Shown: positions 58,724 to 64,000 of the stretch, piece after piece | Layout of the letters: every line of letters begins with the position of its first letter | Position numbering within the stretch: the stretch's first letter is position 1 | Assembly (NCBI RefSeq): GCF_052113705.1 | Contig: NZ_JBGQOG010000016.1 | Coordinates: forward strand, 52,965-116,964 | DNA from: JBGQOG01 sp052113705 | Lineage (GTDB): Bacteria; Pseudomonadota; Alphaproteobacteria; Rhodobacterales; Rhodobacteraceae | DNA: 64,000 bases | Direction: 5' to 3' | The notes under the pieces: generated by a model | Seen by the model: the letters and a program-made list of their open reading frames with translations, nothing else | Database searches by the model: none | Told to the model about the DNA's origin: nothing | Position numbers and translations under genes: made by a program

Positions 58724-58897
58724 TTAATTTGCGATGACGAGTTGGAGTTCTATGTTGCGCCCATCGATCACCTGCTTGCCGGTATGTTCAAAATTCACCG
58801 TGATCTTGTCACCGATCCGTGACTGAACTTGCCCCAGCCCCCATTCGGGCGCATGTGGATGGCGGACCAGCATGCCGGGCTCCAGCATAAAATTCAT
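58724..58897 (-). CDS. DUF3553 family small protein
   Basis: 57 residues: MNFMLEPGMLVRHPHAPEWG, LGQVQSRIGDKITVNFEHTG, ending LQLVIAN. This compact SH3/CarD-like beta domain is the DUF3553 family; role unknown. AAGGAT 6 nt upstream sets the start. It diverges from chpT with only 32 bp between start codons. Confidence 0.85.
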   Translation of the reverse strand: MNFMLEPGMLVRHPHAPEWGLGQVQSRIGDKITVNFEHTGKQVIDGRNIELQLVIAN

Positions 58898-58929
58898 CGT
58901 CTTATCCTTCCCAGCCGACCGAGAGATCC

Positions 58930-59568
58930 ATGACCGACGCATTTTCCCATCAGACCGCCGCCGAAGCCTTTGGCGCCGATCTGGACGAGCCCGACCTGAC
59001 CGCATTGGTCGGATCGCGTCTGTGCCATGACCTTATCAGCCCTTTGGGCGCGATCGGCAATGGTGTTGAACTCCTCGCGATGTCGGGCACCGGCATGAGC
59101 CCCGAGATGCAGCTGATCGCCGAAAGCGTCGGCAATGCCAGCGCGCGGCTGAAGTTTTTTCGCGTGGCATTTGGGCAATCCAGCGTGGATCAGCAGGTCG
59201 GGCGCTCGGAAACCATCAACCTTCTGGCCGATCTGGCGCAGGGGGGGCGGCTGCAATTTGACTGGCAGGTTGAGGGTGATCAGCCCCGGCGGCTGGTGAA
59301 AATGGCTTTTCTGGCGGTGCTTTGCCTTGAGAATGCCCTGCCTTGGGGCGGCGTGGTGCGGATCACCCGCGAGGGGGAGGTTTATTCGCTGGTGGCCGAG
59401 GCGCGGCGGACCAAACCCGACCCCGCCCTTTGGGCTATGCTGACCGGAGAGCCCGGCGCGGTCAGCCCGGCGCAGGTGCAGTTCCGGCTTTTGCCGCGCG
59501 AAGCCCTGCGGCAGGCGCGCCAGATCCGCTGGTCGATCGACGAGACCGGCGCCTTTATCCGCTTTTGA
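58930..59568 (+). CDS. chpT: ChpT-type histidine phosphotransferase
   Basis: 212 residues. VGSRLCHDLISPLGAIGNGV places the phosphorylated histidine at H33 in the dimerisation helix, and the C-terminal half is a degenerate kinase-like ATPase fold (AVLCLENALPWGG). ChpT passes phosphate from CckA to CtrA and CpdR; in Rhodobacterales this controls motility, gene-transfer agent and related traits. Stand-alone gene with GAGAGA ribosome-binding site. Confidence 0.9.
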   Translation: MTDAFSHQTAAEAFGADLDEPDLTALVGSRLCHDLISPLGAIGNGVELLAMSGTGMSPEMQLIAESVGNASARLKFFRVAFGQSSVDQQVGRSETINLLADLAQGGRLQFDWQVEGDQPRRLVKMAFLAVLCLENALPWGGVVRITREGEVYSLVAEARRTKPDPALWAMLTGEPGAVSPAQVQFRLLPREALRQARQIRWSIDETGAFIRF

Positions 59569-59721
59569 CCTGATCGACGGGCACCGCCCCGCGGACCCCA
59601 GAACGGGCCAAGCGGCAGCGCCGAAAAGGCTGCACGCGCCCCCGCCGTCCGCCCGATCATCGGGCATCGGGGGTCAGAGGGAAGGCAGCAGACCTGACTT
59701 TCCCGGCTTATGCCACGATGT

Positions 59722-59748
59722 CCGGGGCCGCATGTACCCCGGCCCCGG
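59722..59748. terminator. hairpin between convergent chpT and anti-sigma genes
   Basis: 9-bp stem CCGGGGCCG/CGGCCCCGG (59722-59730 / 59740-59748) with a 9-nt loop, directly at the 3' end of the anti-sigma gene. No T-run. Confidence 0.55.
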
Positions 59749-59750
59749 GA

Positions 59751-60506
59751 TCAATAGATCGGGGTTTTGGCAAAGCCCTTGCCCAGAATTGGCCCGGTCG
59801 GCAATTGCGTCGGCGAGCCGCCCGCAGGCTCAAAGGTGATCTCATAGAGCTGATCGGCATGCGGCGGCGGCAACCCTTCGACCGAAAGCGCGCGCGAGCG
59901 TGCCGTGGCCAACAGCCCGAGCGAGACCGGCTTGCCCGCCGCATCCGGCTTGGTCCAGACCTGCATCACCTGATTTTCGGGCACCCGGGCTTGCTCCAGC
60001 AAGGTGACCAGCGTCGTATTGTCTGCCGCCCCCTCGACCAGCGCGAAAGGCTGCCCCTGATCGTCCAGAAGCACCGCCACCACCGTCGGCCGGGTGCCGG
60101 ACATCAGGCTCCAGCCGAGCGACACCGCCAGCAGCAGAGAGGCCGCCATCCCGCCGAGCGCCGCCAGCCGCCAGCCGTCGCGCGGGCCGGTTGCTGAGGA
60201 TGTGGGCCGCGCGGCAAAGGGAAGGATCCGCGCGGCAGGCACCGTGTCGGACGCCAGAGCATCAGGGGTCACCGTCTCAGCCGCGCTGACCTCCAGCGCC
60301 TGTTCCACCCGCCCCCACAACCCCTCGGGCAGCGGCAGCACATCCGCCGTATCATCCAGCGCGCCAAAACGCTGCCGCGCCCGCTCCAGCGCCGCCGCCA
60401 GATCGGCATCGGCCGCGCACAGCGCCGCAATCTCGGCCTGCTCCGCGTCACTGGCAAGGCCAAGGACGACCTCGTCGATCCGCTCCATCAAAGGACGATC
60501 GCTCAT
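59751..60506 (-). CDS. RskA-type anti-sigma factor
   Basis: 251 residues. N-terminal cytoplasmic zinc-less anti-sigma region (about 1-70), a single membrane helix (AALGGMAASLLLAVSLGWSL), then a periplasmic domain with VVAVLLDDQGQPFALVEG, MQVWTKPDAAGKPVSLGLL and FEPAGGSPTQLPTGPILGKG, typical of RskA/anti-sigma-K. Holds the ECF sigma factor inactive at the membrane. Starts at 60506 overlapping the sigma stop by 4 bp. It is not ChrR, so this is not the singlet-oxygen sigma pair. Confidence 0.9.
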   Translation of the reverse strand: MSDRPLMERIDEVVLGLASDAEQAEIAALCAADADLAAALERARQRFGALDDTADVLPLPEGLWGRVEQALEVSAAETVTPDALASDTVPAARILPFAARPTSSATGPRDGWRLAALGGMAASLLLAVSLGWSLMSGTRPTVVAVLLDDQGQPFALVEGAADNTTLVTLLEQARVPENQVMQVWTKPDAAGKPVSLGLLATARSRALSVEGLPPPHADQLYEITFEPAGGSPTQLPTGPILGKGFAKTPIY

Positions 60507-61045
60507 GACAGACACTCCCGCAGCGTCAGCAGGCCCCGGCGCACCCAGGCCTTGACCGAGCCCAGCGGCGCGTTCATCCGCCCGGCGATTTCGCCGTGGC
60601 TGTAGCCCAGAATATAAGACGACAGGATCGCCATGCGTTTGCTCGGCTCCAATGTCTCGAGGCAGATCCGCAGATCATGCGTGCGCTCCAGACGGTTATA
60701 GGCCATTTCCAGCACCGCGCCGTCCGGTGCGGTTTCGGCATCACCCGGTTCCAGCAAGATCTCTCGGTCGCCGCCGCGCAGCTGCGTGAGGCAGCGGTTG
60801 CGCAAAATCGTGTAGAGCCAGGCCTTGGCTTGCCCGCGCCCGGCATCGAACTGATCGGCCTTGCGCCAGACCAGCACCAGCGTTTCCTGCACCGCATCCT
60901 CAGCCAGATCCAGCCGCCGCAACATCCGCCGCGCGACGCCCAGCATGCGGCCGCCCTCCTGCGTCATGATCGCCTTCAGCGCAGAGCGGTCCCCGGCAGC
61001 GCAGGCCTGGATCAAAGCGGCAAGGTCGGTCACGGTGAGGCTCAT
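60503..61045 (-). CDS. ECF sigma factor (SigK-like, partner of RskA)
   Basis: 180 residues. Region 2: RMLRRLDLAEDAVQETLVLV, WRKADQFDAGRGQAKAWLYT; region 4: EPSKRMAILSSYILGYSHGE, IAGRMNAPLGSVKAWVRRGL. No region 1 or 3, as for extracytoplasmic-function sigma factors. Start at 61045 (MSLTVTDL) is the family start; an upstream in-frame extension to 61249 has no homology and runs through regulatory sequence. Its upstream region shares a 15-mer with that of the neighbouring DUF4394 gene. Confidence 0.92.
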   Translation of the reverse strand: MSLTVTDLAALIQACAAGDRSALKAIMTQEGGRMLGVARRMLRRLDLAEDAVQETLVLVWRKADQFDAGRGQAKAWLYTILRNRCLTQLRGGDREILLEPGDAETAPDGAVLEMAYNRLERTHDLRICLETLEPSKRMAILSSYILGYSHGEIAGRMNAPLGSVKAWVRRGLLTLRECLS

Positions 61046-61221
61046 TTCCGTTTCGCGGCACAGGGCCGTTGAGGTTGAAACAGAGGTAGGGGGCAAAGCG
61101 CGCGCCGTCAAACCGCGATTGGCATTTTCTGTGCGGGCGGCCGGGTCAAATAGCGTCATTCCCATCGGCAGCTGCCTTTCACACGCGGATCGGGCGAGAG
61201 CCGGGCCAGTTTCGGGCCAGA

Positions 61222-61236
61222 GTTGAGCCACAGCCA
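61222..61236 (-). promoter_or_regulatory. shared 15-mer upstream of the ECF sigma gene
   Basis: TGGCTGTGGCTCAAC on the minus strand; 14 of 15 bases are the same as at 62143-62157 upstream of the DUF4394 gene, in the same orientation. Confidence 0.45.
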
Positions 61237-61280
61237 GACCAGAGCGCAACCACCGCAGGATGACTGCGCGGCAAAGGCAG

Positions 61281-61306
61281 GGCCGGTGCCACAGGTCGCA
61301 CCGGCC
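61281..61306 (-). terminator. hairpin after the DUF4394 gene
   Basis: Perfect 9-bp stem GGCCGGTGC/GCACCGGCC (61281-61289 / 61298-61306), 8-nt loop, 15 bp past the stop. No T-run; attenuator or processing site between DUF4394 and sigma genes. Confidence 0.55.
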
Positions 61307-61320
61307 CCCGGTTCAGGCGA

Positions 61321-62124
61321 TTACTTCGCGGTCATGAAGGTGATGTCGCGCACCATCACACCCTCGGCGCCGGTGAGAGCCCAGTTCTTGTCCACGGCGC
61401 CGCTCTCAAGCGACAGGGTGTAGAGCGTCGGGCCGGCCACCAGCCAGGCGGTGTTCACCCCGTCCGCATCGGTCGCGATGTCAAAGGCATAGCTGTCGGT
61501 GCCCTCAATCCCCAATTTACCGATCGCGGCCAGCGTGCCGTCATTGGGCGAGGTCTGACGGATCAGCGCCACGATGGTGCTGTCGATGTCATACATCGCC
61601 GTGGCTTCGGGCTTGCCATAAGAGTTGGTATAGGCGGCGGCGGCAATGGCGGGCGCTTCACCGGCATGCATATCCGCGCTTTCATAGGCGAGGCTGCCAT
61701 CCACGGTCACGGCACCGGTCTCGATGTCGACGCGGTGGTTGGTGGTGCCGGACATGAAACGCAGTTTGTCGGCCATCGGGTTGAAATCAACCACCACCGG
61801 CGCGCCGTCCATCAGCGGCAGTTCCTTGTCCATTTTCGAGAGAACGGTCGCCATGCCGGTCTCGGGGTCGATTTCCACGATCTCGAACGTGTCGGTCACG
61901 CCAATCAGCTGACCGGTCGCCGGGCGCAGGTCGATGCCCAACAGCTTGGAAACCCCCTGCACCGCCATGCCCACGCCGACAGCTGCGGTGCTGACATCGA
62001 CTTTGTGGATCATATTGTCACCTGACAGCGCAATCGCGGTCAGACCACCAGCGTCCTGGGCGACAGTCAGGGTCGAGCTTGCCAAAAGGGCCGTTGCAGC
62101 GGCGGCAAAGGTCAGTTTTGTCAT
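61321..62124 (-). CDS. secreted DUF4394 domain protein
   Basis: 267 residues with a signal peptide (LTFAAAATALLASSTLTVAQ). The rest is a repeated beta-propeller-like DUF4394 region: LTAIALSGDNMIHKVDVST, LLGIDLRPATGQLIGVTD, VVVDFNPMADKLRFMSGTTN, AYTNSYGKPEATAMYDIDST. The family often accompanies ECF sigma/RskA genes, as here, and is thought to be a surface or periplasmic output of the system; function not known. It probably shares control with the sigma factor. Confidence 0.85.
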   Translation of the reverse strand: MTKLTFAAAATALLASSTLTVAQDAGGLTAIALSGDNMIHKVDVSTAAVGVGMAVQGVSKLLGIDLRPATGQLIGVTDTFEIVEIDPETGMATVLSKMDKELPLMDGAPVVVDFNPMADKLRFMSGTTNHRVDIETGAVTVDGSLAYESADMHAGEAPAIAAAAYTNSYGKPEATAMYDIDSTIVALIRQTSPNDGTLAAIGKLGIEGTDSYAFDIATDADGVNTAWLVAGPTLYTLSLESGAVDKNWALTGAEGVMVRDITFMTAK

Positions 62125-62142
62125 CGGTAAAATCCTCAGAAT

Positions 62143-62157
62143 GTCGAGCCACAGCCA
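62143..62157 (-). promoter_or_regulatory. shared 15-mer upstream of the DUF4394 gene
   Basis: TGGCTGTGGCTCGAC on the minus strand, 19 bp before the start codon, matching the element at 61222-61236. Position suits a promoter -10 region or operator. Confidence 0.45.
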
Positions 62158-62340
62158 ATCCGTGGTTCAGATACTTCCAAGACGCGGCGGCGCGGCCATT
62201 TGGATGCAGCGGCCGGAAATATTTTTGCGTCGCGCGCAAAATAATCTGCGGTGAAGGCGGTTTTCGCGGGGATGGGCTACCGGCGCACACCCCTGATCGC
62301 CCTCGGGTGGCGGCGACAGCGATGGGGGGCGCTGCCCCCC

Positions 62341-62500
62341 GGCCTGCGGCCTCCCCCCGAGGTATTTGGACCAAGAAGAAAGGGGAAAGCCGCGCCGGGG
62401 TGGGAATGGTGTTTGCGGCCGTTGGGGCGGCAAAGGCGCGGCATGGCCCCTTTGCCTGATCGGAAATATCCCCGCCGGAGGCTTCCGCCGCGCGGTGCCG
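62341..62500. repeat. inverted pair of REP-like elements downstream of proA
   Basis: Copy 2 at about 62347-62385: GGCCTCCCCCCGAGGTATTT then AAGAAGAAAGG. Copy 3, inverted, about 62451-62490: TTTGCCTGATCGGAAATATC, CCCGCCGGAGGC. The two can pair imperfectly over about 20 bp around a 65-nt loop, so they may end or protect the proA message. The remaining part of 62158-62562 holds no gene. Confidence 0.55.
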
Positions 62501-62562
62501 GGTGACCGGGTTTGCAGCGGCGTGACGGCGGGCCCCCGATCATGTCAGGGGCCGATCGGTTC

Positions 62563-63828
62563 TCAGGCGCGGATGGTGCCGTCGCCGGTGACCAGATATT
62601 TGAAGCTGGTCAATTGTTCGGCCCCCACCGGGCCGCGGGCGTGCAGCTTGCCGGTCGCGATGCCGATTTCGCCGCCCATGCCAAACTCGCCACCATCCGC
62701 GAATTGGGTGGAGGCGTTGCGCATCAGGATGGCTGAATCGAGCCGGGCGAAGAAGCGGGCCGCGGTGGCATCGTCTTCGGTCAGGATCGATTCCGTGTGG
62801 TTCGAGCCATACTGGCGGATATGCGCAATCGCGCCATCCACCCCGTCGACCAGCTTCGCCGCGATGATCATGTCGAGGAATTCATGGCCAAAATCCTCGT
62901 CCTGCGCGGCAATCGTGCCGGGGACCTCTGCCAGCTCTCCCGCCGCGCGGACTTCGACGCCCGCCTTCAGCAGGTCCTCGATCAGCACCGCGCCGTGTCG
63001 GGCATAAAAGACGCGGTCGATCAGCAGGCATTCCGCCGAGCCGCAAACGCCGGTGCGGCGGGTTTTGGCGTTCAGGAGGACGCGGCGCGCCTTATCGAGA
63101 TCGGCGGCGCCATCGGCATAGACGTGGCAAATCCCTTCGAGATGCGCGAAGACCGGCACCCGCGCCTCGGATTGCACGAGGCCCACGAGGCCCTTGCCGC
63201 CACGCGGCACGATCACGTCGATATGGTCGACCGCGCGCAGCATCTCGGACACCGCAGCCCGGTCCCGGGTGGGAATGAGCTGGATGGCGGCTTCCGGCAG
63301 GCCCGCGGCGCGCAGCCCTGCCACCATGCAGGCATGGATGGCGCTGGAGGAATTGAACCCCTCCGAGCCGCCGCGCAGGATCACCGCATTCCCCGCCTTC
63401 AGCGCCAGCGCGCCGGCATCGGCCGTGACATTCGGGCGCGATTCGTAAATCACCCCGATCACCCCGATCGGGGTGCGGACGCGCTGAATGTGCAGGCCGC
63501 TGGGCCGGTCCCATTCGGCCATCACCTGCCCCACCGGATCCACCTGCCCCGCCACCGCGCGCAACCCGTCGGCAATGGCCTGCACCCGCGAGCCGTTCAG
63601 CATCAGGCGGTCCATCATCGCGGGCGAGAGACCCTTTTCCGTGCCAAATTCCACATCCCTGGCATTGGCGGCGATGATCGCATCGGCCTCGGCCTCAATG
63701 CGGTCCGCGGCCACCATCAGCGCCTTTTCCTTGGCCTCGGCTGGCGCGAAAGCAAGCTCCGCTGCCGCCGCGCGGGCGGCGGTGCCGATCTCATGGATCA
63801 GGGCGGGGATGTCTTGTGTGTCTTTCAT
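62563..63828 (-). CDS. proA: gamma-glutamyl phosphate reductase
   Basis: 421 residues; GGAGG 5 nt before the ATG at 63828. ALDH-superfamily enzyme of proline synthesis reducing glutamyl-5-phosphate with NADPH: PIGVIGVIYESRPNVTADA, VILRGGSEGFNSS, catalytic C262 in TGVCGSAECLL, and HTESILTEDDATA near the C-terminus. The glutamate kinase gene proB is not seen; upstream is tRNA-Asp and the window end. Confidence 0.95.
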   Translation of the reverse strand: MKDTQDIPALIHEIGTAARAAAAELAFAPAEAKEKALMVAADRIEAEADAIIAANARDVEFGTEKGLSPAMMDRLMLNGSRVQAIADGLRAVAGQVDPVGQVMAEWDRPSGLHIQRVRTPIGVIGVIYESRPNVTADAGALALKAGNAVILRGGSEGFNSSSAIHACMVAGLRAAGLPEAAIQLIPTRDRAAVSEMLRAVDHIDVIVPRGGKGLVGLVQSEARVPVFAHLEGICHVYADGAADLDKARRVLLNAKTRRTGVCGSAECLLIDRVFYARHGAVLIEDLLKAGVEVRAAGELAEVPGTIAAQDEDFGHEFLDMIIAAKLVDGVDGAIAHIRQYGSNHTESILTEDDATAARFFARLDSAILMRNASTQFADGGEFGMGGEIGIATGKLHARGPVGAEQLTSFKYLVTGDGTIRA

Positions 63829-63925
63829 GCGAGCCTCCAAATCAGAGCCCCGCTATACCGCCCCGAACGGGCAGCGACAAGCGCGCCGCGATCTTGCGTA
63901 AGCCAACATTTCCGAAAGGGGAAAG

Positions 63926-64000
63926 TGGCGCGGTTGACGGGGCTCGAACCCGCGACCCCCGGCGTGACAGGCCGGTACTCTAACCAACTGAGCTACAACC
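63926..64000 (-). tRNA. tRNA-Asp (anticodon GTC), first two bases outside the window
   Basis: Minus strand: D-arm AGCTCAGTTGGTTAGAGTA, anticodon stem CCGGC/GCCGG with loop CTGTCAC (GTC), T-arm CGGGTTCGAGCCCCG, acceptor 3' strand CAACCGC, discriminator G, encoded CCA at 63928-63926. The 5' acceptor strand begins at its third base at position 64000. Confidence 0.95.

Noticed and set aside
60503..61045. The sigmaE (RpoE) of the ChrR singlet-oxygen system
   Set aside because: Its partner is a membrane RskA-type anti-sigma, not the soluble zinc/cupin ChrR.

Overview
The window is high-GC DNA (coding third positions mostly G or C) from an alphaproteobacterium, most likely Rhodobacterales / Paracoccaceae (Rhodobacter-like). 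Markers are a circularly permuted two-piece tmRNA gene, the ChpT phosphotransferase of the CckA-ChpT-CtrA relay, a trgA-trgB-cysK tellurite-resistance locus next to photolyase and cyclopropane synthase genes, an olsBA ornithine-lipid pair, an alphaproteobacterial SspB, and several TRAP/ABC solute-import operons. No transposase, phage gene, CRISPR array or rRNA was seen. It reads as chromosomal core interleaved with catabolic islands.

Layout. 1-8.4 kb: 5' part of an acyl-CoA synthetase, tRNA-Val, an HU-like protein, a secreted protein with Mind-bomb/HERC2-type domains on the opposite strand, lon, a low-complexity gap, an EnvZ-type kinase and an MBL-fold hydrolase. 8.5-20.8 kb: tRNA-Asn, a LysR regulator and a nine-gene same-strand island (LysR, peptide-type ABC importer with fused ATPases, class III aminotransferase, amidase, APH-fold kinase, second class III enzyme resembling phospho-lyases). 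20.8-28.2 kb: TRAP importer, GntR regulator, XylX-like and XylD-like sugar-acid dehydratases, with two FadR-type operator matches in front of dctP. 28.4-39 kb: two divergent operons; leftward a polar amino-acid ABC importer, a saccharopine-dehydrogenase-like protein and a LysR; rightward a three-subunit FAD/2Fe-2S amino-acid or opine dehydrogenase, an aldehyde dehydrogenase, a divergent DapB homologue and a DapA homologue.

39.5-50.1 kb: tRNA-Ser, an AI-2E-type permease, then a leftward run phr-cfa-trgA-trgB-cysK-mscS-alaX preceded by a good match to the Rhodobacter sigmaE (singlet-oxygen) promoter. 50.2-56.9 kb: orphan PotD-like binding protein, APC permease, ssrA (tmRNA) with its own promoter, NTF2-fold protein, sspB, a Pmt-like methyltransferase, fumC and two small conserved genes. 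56.9-64 kb: olsA/olsB, DUF3553, chpT, an ECF sigma/anti-sigma/DUF4394 unit sharing an upstream 15-mer, inverted REP-like repeats, proA and a truncated tRNA-Asp.

The most unusual items are the secreted MIB/HERC2-like protein between hup and lon, the kinase plus phospho-lyase catabolic operon, the DapA/DapB-like pair (DapB lacking its catalytic His-His) inside an amino-acid/opine operon, the sigmaE-type promoter heading the photolyase-to-alaX operon, and the closeness of ssrA to its adaptor gene sspB.
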